In this document: piece after piece, positions 40,601 through 48,366 of the stretch
Layout of the letters: the number at the start of each line of letters is the position of its first letter
How positions within the stretch are numbered: position 1 is the stretch's first letter
Source: Serinus canaria
Lineage: Eukaryota > Chordata > Aves > Passeriformes > Fringillidae
Reading direction: 5' to 3'
Assembly (NCBI RefSeq): GCF_022539315.1
Contig: NC_066321.1
Location: forward strand, 124,001 to 188,000
DNA: 64,000 nucleotides
Made by a program: the position numbers and the translations under genes
The notes under the pieces: model-generated
What the model saw: the letters and a program-made list of their open reading frames with translations, nothing else
The model's database searches: none
What the model was told of the DNA's origin: nothing

Positions 40601-42913
40601 GTAATGAACAAAAGAGAAGCAGAAAATTAGTAGGCGAAACAGAGGATGAAGACTCTGCAACTACAAGTCTTGCCTTAAAAAGAGGAAAAACAGACCCTAA
40701 AAAAAGAAAAATTGATGAAAATGTTTGTGTAAGCCAGTTAAAGCAAGAAACTTGCACTGCTGTTAAGAAACCTAAGAGAGATGGAGACTCCAAGGACCTG
40801 GCTATATGCAGGTAAAGTGTCAGATGCTAAATTTAGGGCTAGTCTTGTTGAAACAAGTATTACTTGATCCTTTTTCTCTCTGTTTTGGGAAACAGGAATG
40901 CTGTTGTATGACAAATGTACATATCTATACACATTGTGTGTGTGTGTATGTATATATGTATACCTATACACACGTGTGTCTTCTGGGAGAAGAGTGAAGC
41001 CCAGCAGCAGTGGCACTGACACTTTGATACAAGGGTGTCAAAGACAATGTCCGCTGTGTCCAAATGGGCGCACGTGAACCATCTGCTGTGGTAGCATAGC
41101 TGCTCAGTCAAAGGGACATCCTTTAGCCTTGCCACACTCTTGGAAAGTCAGTCTTAGCAGCTGGTTTGCAAATGGTTTACACTGAGGATCAAAGTTGCAG
41201 GACCATGTTTTCGTTTGGAATGTTGATCATTAGAATTTCATCTCACACAGGTCGCCTGGAGAGAGTTTAATGCTATATTGGTTACTTAGTTGTCTCTATG
41301 TACATTGTTCTCAGCCTTCAACAGGGCGCAGAAGATTTCCTTTTGTAAAGTGAATAGGTTGGCAGCTCATAGGGAATTCATGTAATAGGGAAAAACACTG
41401 TGAATGTATGAATAAAATTTAAAAATACTGATTCAAAACCTTATTTTATTTAGTATGATTCTCTCAGAATTGGAAACTCATGAAGATGCCTGGCCTTTCT
41501 TACTTCCTGTAAACTTGAAACTTGTTCCTGGTTATAAGAAAGTTATTAAAAAACCTATGGACTTTTCTACCATTAGAGACAAGCTCAGTAGTGGACAGTA
41601 AGTAAACCTATTGTAAATTGTACTTTACATTTTAAAACTATTTAACCACTGAAATACAATACATGATTAAAATTAGCCAAACTATATTGTTCTGGTCTGA
41701 CACATCTGTCATTACTTTTACAGTCAAAATAAAAATTCTTTATTGTATGTTTTTATCTTTGCCATATCCAAGTGAAATAGCATGTTGGATGGGACAATGT
41801 GTGGAACTGGCTGAAAAATAATAAAACTGCCAGGTCAAATGCACCAAAACAATCAAAAGGAACCTTTTTTCATGGAGACACCTTAGTGTTATTGCATGTC
41901 AGAGAGAACCAGCTGTGAAGGCTTTAAGCTTCTGGAGTCCCTGTAAATGATGTGGCTGTGGAGTGAAATGACAGCTCTTTTGTAGGTAACACTCCCGTAA
42001 TGGTGGTTAATCATTTTATAGTCCTGCAATTAAACTGCATGGATTCTTTAAAGAGAACACCACACTAAATGCCTCTGTGTACCTTCCCTCCTTGTTAATA
42101 TCCCTATGCTCTAATGAATCTGTGAAGATGGACCCTCTGCAGTGTCTGTCGGCTCCACACAGCAACTTCCCTAGGATAGCACAAGAAGCATTTTAACTTC
42201 TTCAGACTTTTTCTCCCATGAATATGAGATTTAAATGCTTCCCGTGTGCTCATATCACTAGACTTGTAACTTCTATTATTTTTAATAATTCCTGTGAATA
42301 TTGGAACAGTCTTTGGGCCATTCAGGGGTATGTTCAGGATAATAAAAAGAATTAGTAAAGAGAGTGTCACAAGATTATTTGGGCAGCCTTTTTTTTTTAC
42401 CCATTTGTTCCTCATTTAGATAAATTCAACTGTATTCAATATTTTGAAAGGACCCTGAACGCAAGAATAAATGCATAAATAGAAAACAGCCGTAGATTTT
42501 AGCTAGAAAGCTGTTAAAGAGAGGGAGGAATTAGTTATCTAAAAGTTTGTTTTCGAGTACAGGCATGAAATTCTGCCTCAGAAAACTTGTGAGGAAAATA
42601 GCAAAACAGGGACAAGAGCGTATTTCCTTTCACTGATGTTCATTTTCTTGTTAGAAATTCTAACTTAAATTCTTACTTAAATATTTTCTCATGTAGTTGA
42701 AATATTTTTCCTCTGATTCTCTGTGTTCCAAAAATCATTCCCTTTTTTCCTTCTTTTAGGTACCCTAATCTTGAAGCATTTTCGCTGGATGTCAGGCTTG
42801 TTTTTGACAACTGTGAAACTTTCAATGAAGATGATTCTGACATAGGCAGGGCTGGCCACAATATGAGGAAGTATTTTGAAAAGAAATGGACAGAGATTTT
42901 CAAAGTGAGCTGA
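1558..42913 (+). CDS. BAZ2B: BAZ2B, 3' 28 coding exons (5' part outside window)
   Basis: Bromodomain adjacent to zinc finger 2B is a nuclear chromatin reader that partners ISWI ATPases (SMARCA1/SMARCA5); its bromodomain binds acetylated histone H3 and its PHD finger the H3 tail (family knowledge). Coding exons read here: 1558-1618, 2153-2261, 2527-2628, 7421-7631, 8499-8591, 8707-8768, 14024-14089, 14797-14862, 15483-15527, 15778-15804, 17006-17071, 19475-19615, 20365-20619, 21381-21595, 23010-23084, 27912-28155, 29753-29815, 31029-31173, 33782-34446, 34957-35230, 35386-35541, 36006-36166, 37068-37378, 37764-37899, 39693-39839, 40549-40811, 41454-41597, 42760-42913. They total 4,457 nt, every junction has GT-AG ends and compatible phase, and there is no internal stop. 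The protein part is about 1,484 residues of a family protein near 2,170. The first exon here opens with two bases of a split glycine codon, so the gene continues upstream. Domain order and many exact words match mammalian BAZ2B as I remember it. Confidence 0.96.
2629..7420 (+). other. BAZ2B intron, 4.8 kb
   Basis: AT-rich intron between the third and fourth exons in the window. It contains one dinucleotide/tetranucleotide microsatellite (3021-3114). I recognised no transposon tail, RNA gene or skipped exon in the rest. Confidence 0.7.
3021..3114. repeat. Compound (TATG/TA/TG)n microsatellite
   Basis: About 94 bases of alternating TA, TG and TATG units, ending with six uninterrupted TATG copies. 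Alternating purine-pyrimidine throughout; probably length-polymorphic. Confidence 0.95.
8499..19615 (+). CDS. BAZ2B: BAZ2B exons for the long charged coiled-coil / single-helix region
   Basis: Eight exons (8499-8591, 8707-8768, 14024-14089, 14797-14862, 15483-15527, 15778-15804, 17006-17071, 19475-19615) encode about 178 residues made almost only of E, K, R, Q, A, L and M. Words include [51 protein letters not shown] and [19 protein letters not shown]. No glycine and hardly any proline interrupt it before the terminal KKPNED, as expected for a long coiled coil or stable single alpha-helix linking the DNA-binding end to the DDT domain. From 14024 onward every exon begins and ends in phase 0, so single exons can be dropped without a frameshift. 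Three are exactly 66 nt (22 residues). Confidence 0.93.
8962..9370 (-). mobile_element. CR1 LINE 3' fragment, minus strand
   Basis: On the minus strand this reads as the CR1 3' region: a line like GAAATGGCCTCATGTTGTAC, then TTGGATATTAGGTAACATTT, CACAGGCTGCCCAGGGCAG and GTGGCACCTGGGGACATGG. The terminal ATTCTATGAT-type tail is missing. It contains no intact reverse-transcriptase frame and is 5'-truncated as usual for CR1. Confidence 0.88.
9440..10276 (+). mobile_element. CR1 LINE fragment, plus strand, internally deleted
   Basis: Begins with decayed CR1 ORF2 sequence ([16 protein letters not shown] frame near 9540), jumps to the C-terminal and 3' region (GGGATCTGGGAGTCCTGGTT near 9620), and ends with GAACTCGATGATCATGATGA and CATTCTCTATGATTTTATGA, the avian CR1 tail. 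It lies head-to-head with the minus-strand copy at 8962-9370. Confidence 0.88.
10549..10910 (+). mobile_element. CR1 LINE 3' fragment, plus strand
   Basis: Recognisable by CTGGAGAAGAGGAGGCTTAG, then CCAGTGACAGGAGGTTCATT, GGTGGCCCAGGGAGGCTGTG and CTTCCAGATGTCCCTCCCAG, the order of the CR1 3' region. The copy is diverged and its tail repeat has decayed to GTAGATTGTGATAG. Confidence 0.85.
11187..11921 (+). mobile_element. CR1 LINE fragment, plus strand, ORF2 C-terminus and 3'UTR
   Basis: The first 170 nt translate to the C-terminal CR1 ORF2 (for example [20 protein letters not shown] followed by AKKANG). Then comes the CR1 3' region (CTGGAGAAAAGGAGACTCAG, GTGACCTTATCACTCTCTAC, GGACTCGATGATCTTGAAGG) and the tail TCATTCTGTGAG. 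Frames are broken; not autonomous. Confidence 0.92.
12323..12691 (-). mobile_element. Solo endogenous-retrovirus LTR, minus strand, with 6-bp target duplication
   Basis: The element begins TGTGGAGGGCTGG and ends CTCACTGTGACA when read on the minus strand, so it has 5'-TG...CA-3' termini, 369 bp long. It is flanked by perfect direct repeats ACTATG at 12317-12322 and 12692-12697. On the minus strand a TATA-like TATTTATA (near 12459-12466) precedes an AATAAA (plus-strand TTTATT at 12374-12379), leaving a U5-like tail of about 50 nt. There is no internal viral sequence on either side, so this is a solo LTR left by recombination. A 6-bp duplication suits class II (ERVK-like) avian retroviruses; the family is inferred, not matched to a library. 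Confidence 0.85.
14090..20364 (+). other. BAZ2B introns among the charged-helix exons
   Basis: Introns 14090-14796, 14863-15482, 15528-15777, 15805-17005, 17072-19474 and 19616-20364. All are AT-rich. The 2.4-kb intron (17072-19474) has a small CA/GT palindromic stretch near 18609-18645. I recognised no transposon, RNA gene or extra exon in them. Confidence 0.65.
15778..15804 (+). CDS. BAZ2B: BAZ2B 27-nt microexon in the charged helix
   Basis: A nine-codon exon (ELERHRLDM) lies between a strong acceptor (pyrimidine tract ending CTACCAG, 15771-15777) and the donor GTATGG. It fits between LLKHQ (exon 15483-15527) and [10 protein letters not shown] (exon 17006-17071) in phase 0 on both sides. 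As I recall, mammalian BAZ2B has the same nine residues in its long isoform. Because inclusion or skipping both keep frame, this is probably a regulated cassette microexon that changes helix length by nine residues. The exon is seen in sequence; its alternative use is inferred. Confidence 0.85.
20365..21595 (+). CDS. BAZ2B: BAZ2B exons for the DDT domain and WHIM1 motif
   Basis: Two exons (20365-20619 and 21381-21595). The first reads [20 protein letters not shown], then [17 protein letters not shown] and [19 protein letters not shown], the typical DDT helical bundle found in BAZ, BPTF and ACF1 proteins. The second gives [20 protein letters not shown] and [20 protein letters not shown] with [14 protein letters not shown], the WHIM1 helix. 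DDT-WHIM modules form the ISWI-binding and linker-DNA-sensing platform of these remodeller subunits (family knowledge). The junction between the exons is phase 0 (GGATACAAG then GCTAAAACT). Differences from the remembered mammalian protein are conservative. Confidence 0.95.
20620..27911 (+). other. BAZ2B introns between DDT and acidic-tract exons
   Basis: Introns 20620-21380, 21596-23009 and 23085-27911. The 4.8-kb intron has a purine-rich GAAG/GAAGG stretch near 23922-23975 and pyrimidine-rich DNA near 24930-25000. An 18-nt sequence, CAGAAATACTGTGCATTC, is duplicated at about 21652 and 21674. No element or coding sequence was identified; part of 22.1-22.9 kb has a mixed composition that could be an old unrecognised repeat. 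Confidence 0.6.
23010..31173 (+). CDS. BAZ2B: BAZ2B exons for the acidic tract and WHIM2 motif
   Basis: Exons 23010-23084, 27912-28155, 29753-29815 and 31029-31173. The first continues WHIM1 ([20 protein letters not shown]). The second carries a basic nuclear-localisation-like patch ([13 protein letters not shown]) followed by about 30 almost purely Asp/Glu residues encoded by GAT/GAC/GAA runs at about 28046-28112, then KKGKK. The third is a short predicted helix ([14 protein letters not shown]). The fourth has [20 protein letters not shown], the WHIM2 signature. The acidic run sits between WHIM halves as in mammals, so it is an insertion in the module, not a separate domain. Splice phases are 1/2, 2/0, 0/0 and 0/1. 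Confidence 0.94.
28156..33781 (+). other. BAZ2B introns flanking the WHIM2 exons
   Basis: Introns 28156-29752, 29816-31028 and 31174-33781. AT-rich and free of recognisable transposons. A short telomere-like CCCTAA stretch lies at 32563-32580. The sequence just after the donor at 31174 is more GC-rich for about 130 nt, without a coding signature. Confidence 0.6.
33782..35230 (+). CDS. BAZ2B: BAZ2B exons for the Ser/Pro-rich disordered linker
   Basis: Two large exons (33782-34446, the longest in the window at 665 nt, and 34957-35230). After a charged start ([16 protein letters not shown]) the sequence becomes serine-, proline- and asparagine-rich, for example [39 protein letters not shown] and [20 protein letters not shown]. 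The second holds [16 protein letters not shown] and [18 protein letters not shown]. This is a low-complexity, probably unfolded spacer with many possible Ser-Pro phosphorylation sites. It diverges more from the remembered mammalian protein than any other part here, though anchor words persist. The second exon has a tandem acceptor TAGCAG, so a single Gln may be gained or lost at the junction. Confidence 0.92.
34447..37763 (+). other. BAZ2B introns between linker and pre-PHD exons
   Basis: Introns 34447-34956, 35542-36005, 36167-37067 and 37379-37763, plus one under 300 nt. Ordinary AT-rich sequence; nothing recognised beyond the splice signals, including the TAGCAG tandem acceptor before 34957. 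Confidence 0.6.
35386..36166 (+). CDS. BAZ2B: BAZ2B exons for the WSD/WHIM3-like segment
   Basis: Exons 35386-35541 and 36006-36166. The first encodes [20 protein letters not shown] then [20 protein letters not shown], a conserved helical block seen in BAZ2A/BAZ2B after the linker and assigned to the WSD/WHIM3 (D-TOX-like) region. The second encodes [20 protein letters not shown] and a helix ending [11 protein letters not shown]. Phases are 1/1 and 1/0. The segment is highly conserved by memory comparison (Phe to Tyr and Ile to Thr changes in the first line only), suggesting a structured contact surface, probably for the remodeller ATPase. That last role is inference. Confidence 0.92.
37068..37899 (+). 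CDS. BAZ2B: BAZ2B exons before the PHD finger, with in-frame alternative donor
   Basis: Exons 37068-37378 and 37764-37899. The first begins [20 protein letters not shown] and contains [20 protein letters not shown] followed by [18 protein letters not shown] and a Gly/Asp-rich end. The second is [20 protein letters not shown] then [20 protein letters not shown], leading straight into the PHD. A second usable donor (AAG|GTATCT) lies at 37274, giving exon end 37273. It removes 105 nt (35 residues) and keeps phase 2, so both ERRYLKSP and ERRTEEDIA products stay open. I recall human isoforms with and without this block. Confidence 0.9.
37900..39692 (+). other. BAZ2B intron, 1.8 kb, before the PHD exon
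   Basis: Contains the tRNA-derived SINE and, directly downstream, a 16-nt direct repeat CTGGTGTATGTTTAAT at 38992-39007 and 39026-39041 separated by the perfect palindrome TATGTTTAAACATA (39012-39025). Otherwise AT-rich with no recognised gene. Confidence 0.65.
38868..38980 (+). mobile_element. tRNA-Ile-derived SINE with CR1-type tail (passerine TguSINE1-like)
   Basis: The head GGTTAGAGCAGGGTGCTCAT, AACGCCAAGGTCACCGATTC and AATCCCTGTATGGCC follows the D-arm to T-arm of tRNA-Ile, with a B-box-like GATTCAATC. It is followed by GTGGACTCGATGATCCTCAT and CAACTCAGAGTATTCTGTGA, the CR1 3' tail that lets CR1 reverse transcriptase mobilise it. The first 15-20 nt of the tRNA head are missing. A tRNA-Ile/CR1 chimera is the structure of TguSINE1, known from passerine genomes, and is the best lineage marker in the window. 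The element lies in the intron before the PHD exon. Confidence 0.85.
39693..39839 (+). CDS. BAZ2B: BAZ2B PHD finger exon
   Basis: A single 147-nt, phase-0 exon encodes the whole C4HC3 zinc finger in 49 codons. Zinc ligands by exon residue are C2, C5, C17, C20, H25, C28, C43 and C46, within [29 protein letters not shown] and [11 protein letters not shown]. This type of PHD binds the unmodified N terminus of histone H3 (family knowledge); the acidic stretch GDNEE before the second ligand pair suits contact with H3 basic residues. All ligands are intact. Its one-exon, symmetric-phase design means skipping it would remove the finger cleanly without changing frame. Confidence 0.97.
40549..40811 (+). 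CDS. BAZ2B: BAZ2B exon for the Lys-rich PHD-bromodomain linker
   Basis: The exon encodes [20 protein letters not shown], then several basic clusters ([33 protein letters not shown]) separated by an acidic TEDEDSA. It links the PHD finger to the bromodomain and holds likely bipartite nuclear-localisation signals. It starts in phase 0 after the PHD exon and ends with two bases of a serine codon completed at 41454. Compared with the remembered mammalian protein the basic clusters are kept but intervening residues vary, as expected for a flexible tether. Confidence 0.92.
40918..40979. repeat. GT/TA-type microsatellite
   Basis: Imperfect alternating repeat with a core of (TG)6 followed by TATG/TATA units and ending CACACGTGTG. 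Intronic. Confidence 0.85.
41454..42913 (+). CDS. BAZ2B: BAZ2B bromodomain exons and stop codon
   Basis: Two exons (41454-41597 and 42760-42913) encode the C-terminal bromodomain. The first gives the Z helix ([20 protein letters not shown]) with the WPF shelf, and [20 protein letters not shown]. The second gives [17 protein letters not shown], where the Asn in the FN pair is the acetyl-lysine anchor, then [18 protein letters not shown] and stop TGA at 42911-42913. All hallmark residues are present, so acetyl-lysine binding should be intact. Phases 2/2 then 2/stop. This is the end of the BAZ2B protein. Confidence 0.97.
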
Positions 42914-44220
42914 AGCTACTAGGACTTTTTTTTTTATTTTATTTTTTTCCCTTCTTTTAAATGAGGACTGATAAGACCAGCAATGTGAACTGTATTTACA
43001 TGGAAGTGCAAGGCACATACGTAACTAATTTTCTCCTTCAAAATATCACAGAGTTGTGATACTAGTTTTAAAGGCTTCACTCCTACAGCAACCATGGCCC
43101 CTTGGTTATTGGTTTGTGTGTTTTAACAAACTAATTTAGGTAGAACAGGGAAGCACACCCAAAGAATTTCAAAGAAAGGGGTGTTATAGTGCAATAGCAA
43201 TTTATCAAAACGCACTGAATATTCAACCACCAGAGCTCTACTTGGGGAAATGGTTCTCTTTTCCCTTTCAATAAATATCTATTTTTCTTTTTTTTTACTT
43301 TGTAGTTTATTTTTTAGTGAATGTATTTAATTTTATGAATTATTTATGATTATACAGCATTCAGAATCTTCGTTTTCTGTGAAAAGGAAGAACTAGAAAA
43401 TTGCTTTAAATATTGAAAATACAACAAGGAATGTTTTAAAATATAAAACAAAGCCAAGTAAAACTGTTTACACTGATGTGCTATGAAGGCACTAAAATTA
43501 AACTTTACTGTAGAGTTACGAGTACATTTATATATATGTTGCTGCATCACTTGTGTAGTTAAATTGTATTTCAAGACAGTGAAGAAAAATTGAGACATGT
43601 ATATACTGTTCATTATTGTTTATATTAAGTCTTGTTTTAAATATGTATGATGTGTACATATTGTTTGCAGACATTATTGTTTATGCCTTAGGAAGATGGT
43701 AGCATTTTATTTTAGTCTTTAAGTAATTATAGCTCTATGGCTTGTACAGTAATTATCCTCTACCAACACTGTGGAGTCTCCTTAATCTTGGTAGTGCCTG
43801 CCTTTAAAACAGGGTGTAGGGGATATTAGTTTTTCATTTTTCTATTTTGTTATATAATTTCAAGCCCCCACGGCCTCAAATCCAAGTATAATCATTATTT
43901 GTATCCATGTGGAAGAAAATTGTGACAATTTCCTACGCACACAGTATTTTTTCATAGAAACATTTCCTCCATTTGCCTTGCCACAGAATAACAAAAGAAG
44001 ACATTTGTAACCACTGTGTTTTATCTACTGTGTGTTGTGGTGGCCTGTTGGGGCAGATAGATCGGAATTTTTTTTTTGTACTAATGTAAGAGTACTTGAA
44101 GTTTTATTTAAAAGAAATGTTGTGGAAAGGTAGCATTCTTTTTCTTTTCCCTTTTTAGGAGTGTTATTTTTCACTAGTATGTGTGGCACGGATACAATAA
44201 AAGACTGTTTTGCAAACCAG
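42914..44220 (+). other. BAZ2B: BAZ2B 3'UTR
   Basis: AT-rich sequence after the BAZ2B stop runs about 1.3 kb to a canonical AATAAA at 44196-44201, so the main cleavage site is expected near 44215-44225. Further AATAAA motifs at 44790-44795, 44796-44801 and 45635-45640 could serve longer forms. The 3' end is inferred from the signal only; no transcript evidence is available here. Confidence 0.65.
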
Positions 44221-45780
44221 ATTTTCTTGACAATTTTAATCTTCAGGTTGTATACATACAAGTTTCTTGGTTTGGGGTATTTTTTAGATAATATCTTGGG
44301 AAACCTGCATTTAACATTGAGCTCTTAGGATGCATCAAATTCTCTTGGGGTTTTAATGGTAGTTCATAAGAAGCAGTTGCCAAGCAGTCAGAGAGAAGTT
44401 CCCTGCCTGTAAATAAGAGAGGTGTGGCAAGGTTGAGATCACTGTCCTTATGGACATGGAAATGCACACGTTTGGTCGTGTTTCTGAAAATTGCTGTCCA
44501 TGTAAGGTTCTACAGGCCCTTTTTTGGCCTGTAGATGGGCATTAATCATAATCCTTGCTCTGACTGAAGAAAATACAGAAATTACAAATAGATACTGTGG
44601 AACCACAATATCTGTAGTTCTCTCAAAATAATGTTGGGGTGTTGGTTTTTGCTTTTAAACTAGGTCTGCCGTGTTTGAGTCTTAGTGCCTTTTTTTAAAT
44701 TAATGTTTCCATTGCTCTCCCCAGAATATCTTGTTCAGTAATATTTTCCTTTATTACAAAGTTCTGTTAGAATAGTCTTTATTACTTTGAATAAAAATAA
44801 ATCACTTTTGGGTGTCAGTCAGTCTTGCATGCTAAAGTGAACTTCCACACTGACTGCTCTGTGTCTTTCCTTTTCATGAACTTTCTGAAGACTTAAGTAA
44901 AGAGGTTTGCTGACATGTACCAGAGATGTGAAGATTAATCAATGTTTTGAATTTATGATGGTAAGCCTGTAAGAAGATGTTATAAATATGCTTAGGTAAT
45001 TGAGAAATCTAGTTCTTCAAAGATTTTTTTTTTCCAGATTCTTGGCTGGTTTATGCTTTGTCTGCAATACTAGACCTGTCAGTTTTCTGAAATATCAGAC
45101 AGGTCACTAGCTGCACTACATACACTATATGTCTTCATTACTCTTGCAGTAAAATTAAATTTACAGGAAATATTACATTTGAATGGCAAGCTTGAGTCAT
45201 GCATATGCCCTTATGTATCCATAGAAAAGAGCAGGGATTTAACCGCTAGAAAAATGTTCGTAACATTTCTTCTTTGCTAATTTCTCTCCTGTTGATGTTT
45301 GTATGTTTTCTTAAGAGGAAAAATTTTCCAGTGTGCTCTCATCCTTTCTGAACAGTGTGCCAGTCTTAGTTTACAGAATTTATCCTGAAACTTTCAAACT
45401 TACTATTTTATAAATACTGTAATGGCACTCAATGAAGAGTGTTATGGTAGAGTGTGAGTTCTCTTTTGTCTCTTTTTATCTCTTTGGGAAAAATGGGATG
45501 ATGAAAAAGCATCTGAAAATCAAAATATGTATCTTTAAAAGGAGGTCTAAAGCCTTCTTTTAAAGTGGCTGCCACCTGGGATTCAGAACAATGAAAGGCT
45601 AGAATTCAGCCGTGGATCACAGAGTGTGCAATCAAATAAAATGCCATAAAACAGAGCATGAGATGGTACGGACTAAACACGGAAGGCTTCCTGGACACAG
45701 TGACTCCGAAAAAGTGACTTTGTCTTCCTCAAAATGTGTAGGTGCCGGCTAAACCATTTATTATGTATGAGTTGCTGAGC
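44221..45780. other. Intergenic or extended 3'UTR between BAZ2B and WDSUB1
   Basis: About 1.6 kb of AT-rich sequence with no conserved reading frame, no RNA gene and no transposon tail that I recognise. The AATAAA motifs near 44.79 and 45.64 kb mean part of it may be transcribed as alternative BAZ2B 3'UTR. GC content climbs abruptly at about 45.78 kb into the CpG island. Confidence 0.6.
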
Positions 45781-46620
45781 GTGTATGTGAAGGCGGGGGG
45801 GAGGGCGATGGTGTAAGTTACCTGACGGCTGCTGGGCCTGGGGCAGCACTCTTTGTTGCACCTCCCCTTGCTCTGCTCGAGGGCCGCGCCTGTGGCGGGC
45901 GGAGGCCGGGGTGAGGCGGTCACCGTGTCGATCTCAGCAGCAGAGCGTGTCCCCGCTGCCCTCTAGGACACGGCTGGCGGCCAGCAGTGCTCTGACGTGA
46001 GGGCGCGGCAGTGGCCGGGTTAGCATCCGGGCCCGCCAGCATCCCACAGGCGCTGCCACCGCCTGCGCCCACGCAGGGCTCGTGCCCAGGCAGCCATAGC
46101 GCCGGCGGCTGCTGTGCGGCTCCGGGCGCACAACAGCCCCTCCGGCTGAGGGCGTGGAGCGCCGAAGGTCGCACAATCCGAGCCCGCGCTGCCTTGGGGC
46201 CGGGACCAGTGGCGGCGGTGAGAGCGGGAAACGCAGCTCCGGCTTCCCCCGTGGCCGGCGCTCAGTGGCGCGGCCCGGAGCGGGGCGGGTCGGCCCGGAG
46301 CGCACCATGCCGGGAGGCCGGGGGGGCCCCATGCGTGCGCAGCTCCCTGGGCCGTGGCGGGGTGGTCGAGGCAGGAGGCGCGGCGGTCGGAGCGGGATCG
46401 GTGCGGGCGGGATCCTTCACGGCCGGCCGGGGGCCCCGCGCAGCCGGGGCAGGGTCTTGTTTACCCTGCACACGTGCCACTGGAGCTCGGGGTGACTCCG
46501 CCGACCTTCCGAGCTCGTCCGGGCCGCGCTGCCGGTGCCATGAGTTGGGTGGGGGTGGGCTGCGGGAAAGAGCAATAGGGGAGCGGCTGCCAGCCGTGTC
46601 GAGAATTGCTGCAGCTCTTC
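45781..46620 (+). promoter_or_regulatory. WDSUB1: CpG island, likely WDSUB1 promoter and first exon
   Basis: A dense GC/CpG block in otherwise AT-rich DNA, with GC-box-like sites (for example GGGGCGGG near 46278), an E-box CACGTG at 46471-46476 and an NRF1-like half site TGCGTGCGCA near 46331. There is no clear TATA box. It lies 1.9 kb upstream of the first WDSUB1 coding exon, which itself opens at a splice acceptor, so a non-coding first exon should start here. Possible donors are GCG|GTGAGA at 46218 and GGG|GTGAGG at about 45911; I cannot choose between them. Long open frames on both strands reflect GC richness, not coding. Such islands often fire in both directions. Confidence 0.8.
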
Positions 46621-47082
46621 CTGTGGGCCGTGCTGCTGGTTTGTGGATTGCGAGAAAAAAATACGTAATTGCTAGAGATGATGCTGTGGTGCTGAACATC
46701 TCTCTGGTGACGAATGCTCCCGCTGCTCCTAGCTTCCTCAGTCGATTTATTGATACTAAAACCTCTTGTTCTTAGGTTTGCTTTTCTGCAGGGAGGTCCT
46801 GCAAGTCTCCTGACAGTGAGATCAAGGTGCCTTTTTCAGCTCATCTTTCCAGATGTTTTCTCTCATTCTTCGGTTTCTTATAGTTGAAGAAAATATGTTT
46901 ATTTTCTTTCTGCAGCTATGTTACTGATACTCCTTCATTTGTTTAATGGTTATAAAGAGAGTGGTAGTAAAACTGAATATCCTGAAGCTAAAGTAGGTAG
47001 TATTCAATGATCTTGTCCTTAACTAAATCAGTGTGCCGTACACTGTCTGAAGAGAACAAGTATTTTGCCCTTACATATGCAC

Positions 47083-47190
47083 CTTTGTGTCTGTGTGTAC
47101 ATGTACATACCTCTGCATATGTGTGCATACATTTATACATAATCACATGTCCACATACATACAAACATATGTATGTGTGTGTGTATGTTT
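47083..47190. repeat. Imperfect CATA/TATG/GT microsatellite
   Basis: About 100 bases of CATA, ACAT and TGTG units, including GTATGTGTGTGTGTATG at the 3' side. Intronic to WDSUB1. Confidence 0.8.
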
Positions 47191-47739
47191 CTATGTTAAA
47201 AAAAAAAGTGTGAATATACATGGTTTTGTTTGCAGATGCCTCAGCATTGAAATTATTATTCAGAATGAAGCATTTATCTAAAACAGCAGACTATTATATA
47301 AGTTAACTCAATATAAATAGTATTACTGGGAGGAGGGAGTTTCATTATAAACAGCTTATAAGTGCTTTAGGCACTTCATTTTGTCTCTGTGCATTTATTC
47401 TCAGGAAACTTGTTTGTGATCTGCAGCATGGGGAGTAACTGGTTGGAATGTACCTCTTTGGGGATTTCCTGGACCTCAGCAGTGTAAATCACTTGTCTGA
47501 TACAATTTAAACTGGTTCTAGCAGTTTTACATCCTGGGAAAATGTGTGTGAAATTCACATTGCCTTTTGTTCTGTGTAGCAGCAAATGCAATTTCTGGAG
47601 AGGTTCCAATGCTGATCACCCAATTAATATTCACATTTTGACTTAAACATTTTAGTCAGGCTGGTCAAACTTTGGATTGGCGATACAAGTATGTGGTATT
47701 GCGCTGATGTTTTGCCATCACTACTGTTGCTCTCTGAAA

Positions 47740-48366
47740 GTAAGCAGAAGGGAGCTCTTGGAAAAATTCAAACAAAGAGGAAGAGGGTGCAAGTAAGGAC
47801 AGGTATGCTGGGAGGACTACAGAGAGATCTTTCGGGCAGTCAGGGATTACGGGAAGACTAAAGTCCTGATGGAATTAAATCCAGCCAGGGATGTCAGGGG
47901 CAACAAGAAAAGCTTTAATAGGTATGTTGGTAATAAAAGGAAGATTAGGAGAAATGTGGGCCCCCTCTGGAAGGAAACAGGAGACCTGGTTACCCAAGAC
48001 ATGGAGAAGGCTGAGGTACTCAATGACTTTTTTATCTCGGTCTTCACTGGAACGTGCTCCAGCCACAAAAAGGCTGGAAAGGGTCTTTTTACAAGGGCAT
48101 GCAGTGATGGGGGGGGCGGTGGATTTAAACTGAGAGTATGTTTAGATTAGAGATTAGGAAGAAATTCTGGGCTGTGAGGGTAGTGAAGCCCTGGCACAGG
48201 GTGCCTAGATAAGCTGCGACTGCCCCATCCCTGGAAGCAACCAGGCTGGATGAGGCTTGGAGCAACCTTGGGTAGTGGAAGGTGTCCCTGCCCATGGCAG
48301 GGGGTTGAAACTGCATGGGCTTTAAGGTTCCTTTCAACCCAAATTAGTCTGTGATTTTATGATTCT
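47740..48366 (+). mobile_element. CR1 LINE copy with internal deletion, plus strand
   Basis: The 5' part translates to CR1 ORF2 between endonuclease and reverse transcriptase, for example [36 protein letters not shown] and ISVFTG (47890-48055). At about 48065 it switches to the CR1 3' region (GGCACAGGGTGCCTAGATAA, CCATCCCTGGAAGCAACCAG) and ends AGTCTGTGATTTTATGATTC. The entire catalytic reverse transcriptase is missing, so it is dead. It sits just upstream of the first WDSUB1 coding exon. Confidence 0.93.

Larger units (their letters stand above)
39840..42759 (+). other. BAZ2B introns around the PHD-bromodomain linker
   Basis: Introns 39840-40548, 40812-41453 and 41598-42759. The second holds a GT/TATG microsatellite (40918-40979). 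Nothing else recognised; the last intron splits the bromodomain between its two exons. Confidence 0.6.

Noticed and set aside
42104..42415. 103-codon minus-strand frame in the bromodomain intron
   Set aside because: AT-rich chance frame without domain, conserved words or splice signals.
46011..46775. 254-codon plus-strand frame in the CpG island, with 145- and 132-codon frames on the minus strand
   Set aside because: Open in several frames on both strands because stop codons are rare in GC-rich DNA; Ala/Arg/Gly/Pro-rich with no domain or family resemblance.
47869..48150. 93-codon plus-strand frame before WDSUB1 as a host gene
   Set aside because: It is CR1 ORF2 sequence (words DVRGNKKSF and [15 protein letters not shown]) followed by an internal deletion.
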